Source of the DNA: Rhodococcus sp. G-MC3
Lineage (GTDB): Bacteria; Actinomycetota; Actinomycetes; Mycobacteriales; Mycobacteriaceae
Length of the DNA: 64,000 nucleotides
NCBI RefSeq assembly: GCF_030063335.1
Contig: NZ_JASISW010000008.1
Location: 124,001-188,000, forward strand
Direction: 5' to 3'
Shown here: positions 1 through 7,863 of the stretch, piece after piece
Numbering within the stretch: position 1 is the stretch's first letter
Layout of the letters: every line of letters starts with the position of its first letter
Program-made: the position numbers and the translations under genes
The notes under the pieces: model-generated
Told to the model about the DNA's origin: nothing
Seen by the model: only the letters and a program-made list of their open reading frames with translations
The model's database searches: none

Positions 1-14
1 GACGGCTTCAGGTA

Positions 15-43
15 TTCGAGGGCTCAGCTGTTCGAGGGCTCAG
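15..43. repeat. Short direct repeat at the end of the esterase gene
   Basis: The 13-mer ttcgagggctcag occurs at 15-27 and again at 31-43, a 16-bp period. The esterase stop codon (TGA on the minus strand, 24-26) sits inside one copy, so the last codons and the stop are part of the duplication. Confidence 0.7.
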
Positions 44-1568
44 TTTTCTGGCTCGCGTAGCCGCGGTAGCCCTCCCATGCCTGACGACGGTCACGCCGGG
101 GATCGCGTTGGACTCGGGTGCGGGCATCGAAGATCATGGTCTGGCGGGCATCCTCGTCGTACTTCGGCCAGTTCGGCAGAGGTGCACCGGTTCGGGCAAA
201 CTGCAGCCACTGCGACTGCACGTTCTCGGTGACGTCAGTGAACGCCTGGCGGCCGCCGGGGATCGTCATGAGTTTGCCGAAGGTCGTTTCGTTGATTCCG
301 AACACCGCGAACAACTCGAATCCGTGGGTGGCGTCGAGGCCGAGCCATTTCATGACACGCGGCGCGAAATCGTAGCGGTAACTGTAGGTCGGGGCTCGAC
401 GCGAGTGTGATTCGGCGACCTCGAGCGAGGGCTTCCAGAACGTGAAGTCGCCGCCGATGTCGATAGCCGACGCTTCGTCGGGATAGCCGGGGTAAGCCTC
501 GGTGACAACATCTTTCGCCGACGGGTCGGTGAGCGCGAACATCTTGTCGAGACGTTCGGGATTGGTGGGCAGCGCATCGAGGAGCTTCGGGAACAAGGTG
601 CCTTCGCGGCTGTTGGTACCGATGATCAGGGGAACCGCGTGCGCGGAGCCGTCCTGGTACGCATCGAGAGGATTCTGGGGGAGAAAATCACCGTCGACGA
701 CGGGGCCGAACGGGTGGAGGCCGGGCGTCTCCTTCAGCACCGTGAACGCAAGTTTGGTACCGGCCCGCCCCAATTGTTCGACGTCGGCGTTGTCGAGAGC
801 GTGTGCAGCATTGCCGCCGTCGCAGAGGAATCCGACGAACTGGCGAGCCCATTGGGTTGCATGTTCGTGCGTCGCGACGAGCCCGGGTGCCGAGCTCTCC
901 GAGATCGCCTGCTGGAACAGCCCTTCGGCTGCGGGAGTGGCCAGCAGTGTCGTCACGGCGTTTGCGCCTGCGGATTCACCGAAGATGGTCACGTTGTTCG
1001 CGTCGCCGCCGAATCGAGCGATGTTGAGCTGAACCCATTCGAGCGCCGCGACCTGGTCGCGGAGGCCGAGGTTGGAATCGAACTGCCGGGCCGGGGTGGA
1101 GAACTGCGTCAAGTCGAGGTAACCGAGGGCGCCGAGGCGGTAATTGACCGACACGTAGATGATGCCGTCACTGTCCTGGAGGGAGCGCCGGACGAGCGAA
1201 CCGCCACCGTAGAGGGGCGTAGCGGAGGTTCCGATCGTGTACGCGCCGCCGTGAATGAATACCATGACCGGGCGCGGGGTGGCACTGGGCGCCGCGGGGG
1301 CCAGGACGTTCAGCGTCAGGCAGTCCTCGCTGGCGGGTTGGTACTTGCGAAAAGAGAGCATGGTCCCGCGCTTGTGCTGAACGGATGCGTTGCCCCACTC
1401 GGTGGCGTCGCGGACACCTTTCCACGGCTCGACAGGCTGGGGTGCGCGGAGTCGAAGCGAACCCACCGGGGGCGCTGCATACGGAATGCCTCGCCACGTG
1501 ATCAGGTCTCCGACGGCTTTGCCCTCTAGCACGCCGTCCACTGTGGTCACTCTGGTGTTCTCAGCCAT
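24..1568 (-). CDS. Type-B carboxylesterase (alpha/beta hydrolase)
   Basis: A 514-residue serine ester hydrolase of the carboxylesterase type-B family; no signal peptide, so probably cytoplasmic. The N-terminal stretch holds the family pattern WRGIPYAAPPVG. The oxyanion-hole motif HGGAY and the nucleophile motif GESAG (in IFGESAGANAV) follow in order. SREGTLFP is a candidate for the acidic residue and ATHGFE for the histidine. The length is usual for the family. The ATG start is followed by a normal family N-terminus. It is transcribed divergently from the MOSC gene with about 60 bp between them. The substrate cannot be told; bacterial members act on aryl and alkyl esters, carbamates or xenobiotic esters. 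Confidence 0.9.
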   Translation of the reverse strand: MAENTRVTTVDGVLEGKAVGDLITWRGIPYAAPPVGSLRLRAPQPVEPWKGVRDATEWGNASVQHKRGTMLSFRKYQPASEDCLTLNVLAPAAPSATPRPVMVFIHGGAYTIGTSATPLYGGGSLVRRSLQDSDGIIYVSVNYRLGALGYLDLTQFSTPARQFDSNLGLRDQVAALEWVQLNIARFGGDANNVTIFGESAGANAVTTLLATPAAEGLFQQAISESSAPGLVATHEHATQWARQFVGFLCDGGNAAHALDNADVEQLGRAGTKLAFTVLKETPGLHPFGPVVDGDFLPQNPLDAYQDGSAHAVPLIIGTNSREGTLFPKLLDALPTNPERLDKMFALTDPSAKDVVTEAYPGYPDEASAIDIGGDFTFWKPSLEVAESHSRRAPTYSYRYDFAPRVMKWLGLDATHGFELFAVFGINETTFGKLMTIPGGRQAFTDVTENVQSQWLQFARTGAPLPNWPKYDEDARQTMIFDARTRVQRDPRRDRRQAWEGYRGYASQKTEPSNS

Positions 1569-1630
1569 GACTGCGAGTGTACAAACGATACTTACCGGTG
1601 GGTAGATTTCGTGGGGAGGAGACTGTGGAC

Positions 1631-2197
1631 ATGGTTTTCCACTACCGCGCCGAGATCCTTCAACTGCTGGTCTCGCCGGCGCACGCGTACTTCGGGCGAG
1701 CGAAGGATGGTCCAGCCGACGATGTGCCGACGAACTTGGTGGATCGGGTCGAGGTCGTCGCGAACAAGGGCATTCGAGGAGATCGATTTTTCGGCGTGAA
1801 GGCGCACACCGAAGCTGCGGTGACGTTCCTGGCTGCCGAGGCGTGGGATGCCGTCGGTGAAGTTCTGGGCGTCGACGTGCCCGATACCGCTGCGGCCAGG
1901 CGCAACGTCGTCGTACGTGGTCTGGAGCTCGATCCGCTGAGGGCGGTGGAATTCGAAATCGACTCGGGTGATGGTCCGGTGCGATTTCGCGGCGGTCGGC
2001 CGGCTCACCCGTGCAGCTGGATGGACCGGATGGTCGTCGACGGTGCTCGTAAGGCGCTCATCGGGCGTGGCGGATTGCGCGCTGAACCGCTGACGGACGG
2101 GATTCTCCGAGTCGGCCGGGTTGTCGTCCTGTCACCGGTAGAGCTGGATAGCTCGAAGGCTGCGTTGCCGGTGAAGCGAGCCCAACCCATCAAGTGA
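1631..2197 (+). CDS. MOSC-domain protein
   Basis: Predicted 188-residue cytoplasmic protein of the MOSC (molybdenum cofactor sulfurase C-terminal) type. It shows the N-terminal beta pattern, the NKGIRGDRFFG stretch, the RNVVVRGLELDPL stretch, and a conserved cysteine in RPAHPCSWMD, the position proposed to carry sulfur in this superfamily. MOSC domains bind molybdenum-cofactor sulfur or deliver it to metal centres; the partner here is unknown. I chose ATG 1631 because GGGGAGGA at 1612-1620 lies about ten bases upstream. GTG 1625 is possible, and an ATG at 1577 has no ribosome binding site. The stop codon falls in the repeat-rich region before the GntP gene. Confidence 0.75.
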   Translation: MVFHYRAEILQLLVSPAHAYFGRAKDGPADDVPTNLVDRVEVVANKGIRGDRFFGVKAHTEAAVTFLAAEAWDAVGEVLGVDVPDTAAARRNVVVRGLELDPLRAVEFEIDSGDGPVRFRGGRPAHPCSWMDRMVVDGARKALIGRGGLRAEPLTDGILRVGRVVVLSPVELDSSKAALPVKRAQPIK

Positions 2198-2264
2198 TGC
2201 CGATCCTTGCCCATGAAGTGATTTTATGCCCATAATGTGAGCGACAGTGTGGTCCGTCACACTG
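2186..2264. promoter_or_regulatory. Putative operator region: three direct repeats plus a palindrome upstream of the GntP operon
   Basis: Three related 13-mers run in the same direction: cccatcaagtgat (2186-2198), cccatgaagtgat (2210-2222) and cccataatgtgag (2229-2241). They are followed by the palindrome cagtgtg-gtccgt-cacactg (2245-2264). All lie within 125 bp upstream of the permease start at 2308. That the IclR-family protein encoded at 6804-7580 binds here is inference from proximity; the first repeat overlaps the MOSC stop codon. Confidence 0.4.
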
Positions 2265-2307
2265 AAAGCCGGCCATGGCGCCGCTCACTTCGTGGAGAGA
2301 ACCTTTG

Positions 2308-3705
2308 ATGTCCGATATGTGGATCGTGATTAACACCGTGGTCGCCGTGCTCGCGGTGGTGATCTTCATCGTCCGGTTTCATTTCAACCCCGTTGTCTCG
2401 CTGGTACTGGGGGCGGCGTACCTGGGATTGGCAACCAAGCTGGGTGTGACGACAACCGTCGACACCATCACCGGCGGCTTCGGCGAGATCATGGCCGATG
2501 TCGGGTTGCTGATCGCCTTCGGTGTCTTGATGGGCGCGGTGCTTCAAGAGATGAACGCGATCCAACGTCTCGTCGGAACACTCCTGAAGACATTCGGCGC
2601 CAAACGGTTGCCCTATGCGCTTTCCTTGACCATCGCTACCTTGCTCCAGTCGATCTTCCTTGACGTATTGCTCGTCATCTCCGCGCCCCTGGCCCGCAAT
2701 CTCGCACCGAAGATCGGCAAGCTGGGTACGGCAAGGATGGCTACCGCGCTGGCAATCGGCCTCGAGTGCGGCATCGTCTTCATGGTCCCCGGCGTCGCCG
2801 CGCTTGCGCTGGCAGGACTGCTCGGCGTGCCGCTGGGAAAGATGATGATCTACGGCCTGATTCTGATCGTTCCTGTCGTCGTCATCTCGATCGCAATCAT
2901 GAGCTTCGTGTTCCGGCGCGGCTGGTGGAGTGAGGACAAGGACGAGCAAGCAACTCCCCAACTGGGTCATCCCGCAGGCTCCACTCCAGGCATGGCAGAA
3001 CTCGAGCAGGTCGACGAGCCAGCCGGCGGCGGCGTCGTACAGAAGGTCCGTACCGAAAAGGAGACGAGCCTCGTCGTACTCCTGTCTCCGCTTCTGCTGG
3101 CGCTTCTACTGATCGCAACCGGGGCGGTCCTCGAAGTTGCCGAGATCTCGATTCGCGTAGTCGAATTCATTGCCAGCCCGGTGATCGCGCTGCTGATCGG
3201 CCTGATCGGCACCTGTCTGATCGCGCGCTACAACGTTGGTCAGAAGCGCGTCGAGACGGCACTCGGACGTGGCTTCGCCGAGAGCGGTCAAATCTTGATA
3301 CTCACCGGCGTCGGCGGATCGCTCGCCGCAATGATCAAGGAAGCCGGTCTCGGCGAAATCCTCGGTCAGTATTTCACCGCAAGTTCCGCGGCACCCCTGC
3401 TGATGGTGTGGGTCATCGCCGCGGCACTGCATATCGCCGTGGGATCGGTGACCATCTCCGCGATCACCTCCGCAGGCATCCTTGCTCCGGTGGCACCGCT
3501 CATCGGTCTCGACCCTGTGTTCATCGCGCTGGCCGCGGGTGCAGGTTCGCTGTTCGCGGTCCATGTCACCAGCAATACGTTCTGGCTTCTGCAGTCGTTG
3601 ATGGGACAGAGCACGAGGGGCACACTCAAGACGTGCTCGGTCGGCGTCTCCGTTGCTTCCGTCGTCGCGATCCTCTTGATCATGCCCATGAGTTTCGTAC
3701 TGTGA
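2308..3705 (+). CDS. GntP-family H+-coupled carboxylate/gluconate permease
   Basis: 465-residue polytopic membrane protein of the GntP family (gluconate and related hydroxy-acid symporters). The N-terminus is hydrophobic, and about a dozen membrane segments are separated by short loops. The hydrophilic central loop near residues 210-255 (WWSEDKDEQ onward) is typical of the family. Start ATG 2308 is preceded by GGAGAG; an earlier ATG at 2275 adds a non-conserved tail. It is the first gene of an operon with a CoA-transferase, an HMG-CoA-lyase-like enzyme and a 2-hydroxyacid dehydrogenase. The cargo is therefore probably a hydroxylated carboxylate that is activated with CoA rather than gluconate itself. 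A triple repeat and a palindrome sit upstream. Confidence 0.85.
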   Translation: MSDMWIVINTVVAVLAVVIFIVRFHFNPVVSLVLGAAYLGLATKLGVTTTVDTITGGFGEIMADVGLLIAFGVLMGAVLQEMNAIQRLVGTLLKTFGAKRLPYALSLTIATLLQSIFLDVLLVISAPLARNLAPKIGKLGTARMATALAIGLECGIVFMVPGVAALALAGLLGVPLGKMMIYGLILIVPVVVISIAIMSFVFRRGWWSEDKDEQATPQLGHPAGSTPGMAELEQVDEPAGGGVVQKVRTEKETSLVVLLSPLLLALLLIATGAVLEVAEISIRVVEFIASPVIALLIGLIGTCLIARYNVGQKRVETALGRGFAESGQILILTGVGGSLAAMIKEAGLGEILGQYFTASSAAPLLMVWVIAAALHIAVGSVTISAITSAGILAPVAPLIGLDPVFIALAAGAGSLFAVHVTSNTFWLLQSLMGQSTRGTLKTCSVGVSVASVVAILLIMPMSFVL

Positions 3706-3722
3706 GTTTTGAAAGGGAATCA

Positions 3723-4907
3723 ATGTCTTTACCGCTGAGCGGAGTTCGGGTACTCGAACTCGGCAATTACATCGCCGCGCCGACGGCCGCGCGCATGCTC
3801 GCGGACTTCGGAGCCGAGGTGATCAAGGTCGAACGGCCGGGTACCGGCGACGAACTGCGCAACTGGCGGCTCTACTCGGGTACTACGTCGATGCTCTACC
3901 GGACGATAAACCGAAACAAGAAGTCGATAGTGCTCGACCTGCGAACCGAACAGGGGCGCCAGGACGTCATCGATATTGCCGCGCAGTGCGACATCGTGCT
4001 CGAGAACTTCCGGCCGGGCACTTTGGAGAAGTGGGGCATCTCGCCCGAGAAGCTCAGCGAGAAGAATCCCGAGCTGATCATCACTCGCATCTCTGCATTC
4101 GGGCAGACCGGCCCGATGTCGCAGCGTCCCGGCTTCGCCGCCGTCGCTGAGGCCTACGGCGGATTCCGCAACCTCGTCGGCGACCCCGACCGTCCGCCGG
4201 TGAGGGTCGGAGTATCCATCGGTGACTCCATCGCCGGTCTGTACGCCGCATTCGGTTGTGTCATAGCGCTTTTCCAGCGAAAGACCACCAAGTCCGGTTT
4301 GTCGTTGGAGCAACGTTCCATCGACGTGGCATTGAACGAATCGATTCTGTCGATGATGGAATCACTCATTCCCGACTATCTCGCGTACGGCGTAGAACGT
4401 GAGAGAACGGGAGGCCGGATGGAAGGTATCGCACCGTCGAATGCCTACCCGTGCAACGACGGTCATTCGATCATCATCGCCGGCAACGGCGACGCGATCT
4501 TCCAGCGGTACATGGAGACGATCGATCGACCGGACCTCGGAGCCGACCCGGATCTGGCGTCGAACGCCGGTCGATGGAAGCGGCGCGACGAACTGGATGC
4601 AGCCATCTCCGCGTGGACGGGATTGCACTCACGCGCCGAGGCCCTCGAGATTCTCGATGCCGCCGGGGTGCCGTCGGGTCCGATCTACACCGCGGCCGAC
4701 ATCGTTGTCGACGAGCAGTACAACGCGCGCAACATGCTCCAGAACTTCGCGGTCGATACCGGCGAGGATCAGCCGGTCGACGTCGGATTCGTCGGTATCG
4801 TCCCGGTGATCGGCGACAAATCCTTACCGATCAGGTCGGTGGGGCCGGAGCTTGGCGAGCACACAACAGAAGTACTCAGGGACCTACTGGGCAGGAGCGA
4901 GAACTGA
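3723..4907 (+). CDS. CaiB/BaiF (class III) CoA-transferase
   Basis: 394-residue class III CoA-transferase, which moves CoA from a donor such as succinyl-CoA onto a carboxylic acid. It shows the family start GVRVLELGNYIAAP, then ADFGAEVIKVERPGTGDELRNW, the NRNKKSIVLDLR pattern, FRPGTLEKWG, and GDSIAGLYAAFG, where the nucleophilic aspartate of formyl-CoA transferase-like enzymes is expected. ATG 3723 has GAAAGGGA just upstream and starts 17 bases after the permease. The stop TGA shares one base with the ATG of the lyase gene, indicating translational coupling. Homologues use hydroxymethylglutarate, glutarate, citramalate or itaconate; the lyase next door favours a beta-hydroxy-beta-methyl acid. 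Confidence 0.9.
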   Translation: MSLPLSGVRVLELGNYIAAPTAARMLADFGAEVIKVERPGTGDELRNWRLYSGTTSMLYRTINRNKKSIVLDLRTEQGRQDVIDIAAQCDIVLENFRPGTLEKWGISPEKLSEKNPELIITRISAFGQTGPMSQRPGFAAVAEAYGGFRNLVGDPDRPPVRVGVSIGDSIAGLYAAFGCVIALFQRKTTKSGLSLEQRSIDVALNESILSMMESLIPDYLAYGVERERTGGRMEGIAPSNAYPCNDGHSIIIAGNGDAIFQRYMETIDRPDLGADPDLASNAGRWKRRDELDAAISAWTGLHSRAEALEILDAAGVPSGPIYTAADIVVDEQYNARNMLQNFAVDTGEDQPVDVGFVGIVPVIGDKSLPIRSVGPELGEHTTEVLRDLLGRSEN

Positions 4908-5830
4908 TGTACGAATTCACACCGGCCGCCGAGTTGCGGGACGTCACCATGCGCGACGGATTGCAGCTCACCGGCAAGATGCGTCCCACCGAACGTAAAC
5001 TCGACGTCATCCGACAGCTGATCGCGCTCGGTGTTCCGACGCTGGAGATCGGATCGCTTGCGCGTCCGGACAAGGTGCCGCCGATGGCCAACACTCTCGA
5101 GGTGATCGGTGAACTCACCGCCGACGAGCTCGCGAAATGCTGGGTGTGGGTTGCCACGCCGCGGCATGTCGAGAAGGCGGCAGCGGCAGGCGCGCGCAAT
5201 TTCCAGTACTGCTTCTCTGCGTCGGATGCCCACAACCAGGCCAACATCGGGCGTACGACCGAGGTGTCCCTCGCGGCGATGCCCGACGCCACCGAGATCG
5301 CCCGATCGGTGGGCGGACAGATCGAGTTGTGCATCGCGACGTCGTTCACCTGTCCGTTCGACGGGCCGGTGCCCGAAGAACGTGTCATCACTATCGCGAA
5401 CGACGTACGCGCCGACGGCGCAACCGATATCGTCATCTGCGATACCCTCGGCCAAGCGGTGCCTGCGCAGGTGACCTCGTTGGTCTCGCGCGTCGCAGCC
5501 GAATCTCCGAAGCGCCGCATCGTCTTCCACGGCCACGACACCTGGGGACTCGGCGTCGCGAACACGCTCGCGGCGATATCGGCCGGCGCCACACTGGTGG
5601 ACGGCGCTCTTGGGGGCCTCGGCGGTTGCCCGTTCGCACCGGGGGCGAGCGGCAACACCTCTAGTGAGGACATCTTGTTCGCAACACGTCCGCCGTGGTT
5701 CACTCCCGATACCCTGGCAACCATGGTCGACATTTCCGAGAAACTCCTCGCCGAGCTCGGTGAGCCGATGCGCTCCAAAACAGTTCAGGGCGCAAGGTCG
5801 AACGCGCAGGCATTCGAGTGGGTCATATGA
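4907..5830 (+). CDS. Hydroxymethylglutaryl-CoA lyase-like enzyme
   Basis: 307-residue TIM-barrel lyase of the HMGL-like/DRE family. The N-terminal motif RDVTMRDGLQ provides the metal-binding arginine-aspartate pair. A metal-binding H-x-H motif is seen in VFHGHDTWG. The signature GGCPFAPGASGN contains the catalytic cysteine of HMG-CoA lyases. HMG-CoA lyase splits (S)-HMG-CoA to acetyl-CoA and acetoacetate; relatives split other 3-hydroxy-3-methyl acyl-CoAs. The start ATG overlaps the CoA-transferase stop (TGATG), and the stop overlaps the next start (ATGA). MRDG in place of the commoner PRDG, and the CoA-transferase neighbour, leave room for a related substrate. Confidence 0.87.
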   Translation: MYEFTPAAELRDVTMRDGLQLTGKMRPTERKLDVIRQLIALGVPTLEIGSLARPDKVPPMANTLEVIGELTADELAKCWVWVATPRHVEKAAAAGARNFQYCFSASDAHNQANIGRTTEVSLAAMPDATEIARSVGGQIELCIATSFTCPFDGPVPEERVITIANDVRADGATDIVICDTLGQAVPAQVTSLVSRVAAESPKRRIVFHGHDTWGLGVANTLAAISAGATLVDGALGGLGGCPFAPGASGNTSSEDILFATRPPWFTPDTLATMVDISEKLLAELGEPMRSKTVQGARSNAQAFEWVI

Positions 5831-6816
5831 GCAAGATTCTCGTCACCACTCCGATTCCGGCGCCGGGGATGGACATTCTCGCGGCCGCGGGTGAGGTGGA
5901 GGTTCTCGAGCTTGATCACGACGGTCTGATCGAGCGATGTGCGTCGGGTGACTATGGGGTTGTCGTATCCCAATTGCGGGACCGATTCGACGCCGAATTA
6001 CTGTCGACGGCAAATCTTGTCGGTATTTCCAACTACGCCGTCGGATTCGACAACATCGACATTGCCGCGGCGACGGAGCGCGGCATCACCGTCGCGAACA
6101 CCCCAGGCGTGCTGACCGATTCCACGGCGGACATTGCTATGTTGCTGATCCTCTCGACAGCACGACGTGTCGTGGAAGCCGACCATTTCGTGCGGTCGGG
6201 CGCCTTCGCCGGCTGGGAACCCGAGCTGTTGCTCGGCAGCGACGTCTCGGGCCGGGTGCTCGGTCTGGCAGGCTTCGGCCGCATCGCGCGAGCAACAGCG
6301 CGGCGTGCACTTGGCTTTGGGATGACCGTCAAGTTCTGCCCACGGCCGCCGTCCGACCGTGAGGTCACCGATGAGGAGCTGGGTGAGTTCGCCGGACGCA
6401 TCGAGCATGTGTCGTGGGAGGAATTGGTTGCCAGCAGCGATTTTCTTTCACTGCATGTCCCACTCAGCGCCGACACTCATCACCTCGTCGACGAACGCGC
6501 ACTCTGGTCGATGAAAAATTCCGCCATCCTGATCAACACCGCTCGCGGTCCGGTCGTCGACGAGGGCGAACTGGTGGCGGCCCTCCGTGAACGGGTGATC
6601 GCGGGTGCGGGCCTGGACGTGTACGAGAACGAGCCCGAACTGGCACCGGGGTTGGCAGGATTGCCGAACACCGTTCTGTTGCCGCACGTCGGTAGTGCAA
6701 CGGTGTCGGTACGCTCGGAAATGGCGCGGTTGTGCGCCGAAAACGCTGCGGCAATGGTGCGCGGCACGCTCCCGCCACATCCGGTCAATTCACAAGCGTG
6801 GAATCAGGCAGGATAG
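5827..6816 (+). CDS. D-isomer-specific 2-hydroxyacid dehydrogenase
   Basis: 329-residue NAD(P)-dependent dehydrogenase of the D-2-hydroxyacid family. The nucleotide-binding motif is LAGFGRIA. The catalytic triad appears in order: arginine in NTARGPVVDEGEL, glutamate in LDVYENEPE, histidine in LLPHVGSATVS. The start ATG overlaps the lyase stop by four bases (ATGA); the longer reading from 5818 is not needed. It interconverts a 2-keto acid and a D-2-hydroxy acid. In this operon it may prepare or remove a hydroxy-acid intermediate, but which one cannot be read from the sequence. The 3' end overlaps the convergent IclR gene by 13 bp. Confidence 0.88.
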   Translation: MSKILVTTPIPAPGMDILAAAGEVEVLELDHDGLIERCASGDYGVVVSQLRDRFDAELLSTANLVGISNYAVGFDNIDIAAATERGITVANTPGVLTDSTADIAMLLILSTARRVVEADHFVRSGAFAGWEPELLLGSDVSGRVLGLAGFGRIARATARRALGFGMTVKFCPRPPSDREVTDEELGEFAGRIEHVSWEELVASSDFLSLHVPLSADTHHLVDERALWSMKNSAILINTARGPVVDEGELVAALRERVIAGAGLDVYENEPELAPGLAGLPNTVLLPHVGSATVSVRSEMARLCAENAAAMVRGTLPPHPVNSQAWNQAG

Positions 6817-7580
6817 CGGCCGCCGAGGGTACGGGTGATCTGCTCGGCGTGCGAGACGAGTAGGTCGACCCAGTTCTCGCACTGCGACAACGGCATTCGT
6901 AGAGTCGGGCCGCTGATGGTGACTGCGCCGATGATGTCGGAGGCAGAGTCGAATACCGGGGCGGACAATCCGGACGCCCCGGTCTCTCGCTCACCGGTGG
7001 TGATGGCGTACCCGTCGGCGCGGGCTCGTACAAGTGTGCCGCGCAACGTTTCCGCCTCGGTGATGGAATCCGCAGTGACCTGCTCGAGGGTGCCGGCGAG
7101 AATTTTCTCGGCCAGATCGGCGTCGTAGGCGAGCAGAACGCGGCTCGCCGATCCGACGTTGAGTGGAATCACTTTGCCGACATACATGTCTCGTCGCAAT
7201 GCATGCCGCGTTTCGGCTAATGCGACGCACACCCGGTAGGTCTGTTCGGGACGAAAGAAGCAGGTGGTCTCACCGGTGAGATCGCGAACTTCTTTGAGGA
7301 CCGGGTTGACGATCGACAACACATCGAGGTCTTTGGTCGCGGTGGCCGCCCAGTAGGCCATACGGACACCGATTCTGATCTGATCGCCACTTCGATCGAG
7401 GAAGCCTTGCGATACGAGATTGGTGACCAGGCGCTGAACCGTCGAGGTCGGAATGCCCGTCGCCTGTTGGATTTCGCCGAGTGTCAGCGAGGGCCGATCG
7501 AAGGAGAAGGCGTCGAGGATTTCGGTGATCTTGGCCAGCACGAGAAGTGGCTGTTGCTTGGATCCGGACTCGGTACTCAC
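6804..7580 (-). CDS. IclR-family transcriptional regulator
   Basis: 258-residue regulator. The N-terminal winged helix-turn-helix (residues about 14-70) contains LTLGEIQQATGIPTSTVQRL. The C-terminal ligand domain has the family patterns GSASRVLLAY and GERETGASGLSAPVFD. The start is GTG 7580, which overlaps the stop of a small upstream reading frame as GTGA. It lies tail to tail with the 2-hydroxyacid dehydrogenase and probably controls that operon, the flanking APC permease, or both. IclR proteins usually sense small carboxylates or aromatic acids. Whether this one represses or activates is not visible. Confidence 0.88.
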   Translation of the reverse strand: MSTESGSKQQPLLVLAKITEILDAFSFDRPSLTLGEIQQATGIPTSTVQRLVTNLVSQGFLDRSGDQIRIGVRMAYWAATATKDLDVLSIVNPVLKEVRDLTGETTCFFRPEQTYRVCVALAETRHALRRDMYVGKVIPLNVGSASRVLLAYDADLAEKILAGTLEQVTADSITEAETLRGTLVRARADGYAITTGERETGASGLSAPVFDSASDIIGAVTISGPTLRMPLSQCENWVDLLVSHAEQITRTLGGRYPA

Positions 7581-7753
7581 CGGTCCAACCTAGCGGTACG
7601 TCTGTCGACGTGGCGGTGGAGGATAAACGCGATGACGCAGATCGCACTGTTCGACACCAGAATCAGGAAGTCCTGGAACGGTCGATGGTGGGTCAGCCGG
7701 AGTCCGAAGGTGACCACGAAGCCGAGGGCGACGTCGACGAGGGGCAGAATCAA
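7577..7753 (-). CDS. Possible small two-helix membrane protein ahead of the IclR gene
   Basis: On the minus strand a frame open from about 7862 to 7577 encodes two hydrophobic stretches (LILPLVDVALGFVVTFGL and FLILVSNSAICVIAFIL) and ends in a basic tail (HRHVDRR). Its TGA stop overlaps the IclR GTG start by four bases, a usual arrangement for coupled genes. No ATG or GTG opens the frame before the first hydrophobic stretch; TTG 7753 would give 58 residues. There is no clear ribosome binding site and I recognise no family. It could be a true small membrane protein, a decayed transporter remnant, or chance. Confidence 0.3.
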   Translation of the reverse strand: MILPLVDVALGFVVTFGLRLTHHRPFQDFLILVSNSAICVIAFILHRHVDRRTARLDR

Positions 7754-7863
7754 GAGGGTGGCCGCAATTACGGCCGCGGCGTCACCGAGATCGACGAGAT
7801 GCTCGAAGCCCGGCTGTGTGTCCTCGGGACATTGTTGCTCGCACAGGCGTAACTTCGGAACTC

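Noticed and set aside
2257-2970. Minus-strand frame opposite the GntP permease, rich in His, Asp and Gln
   Set aside because: Its composition is what the reverse of a hydrophobic membrane protein gives; no start signal.
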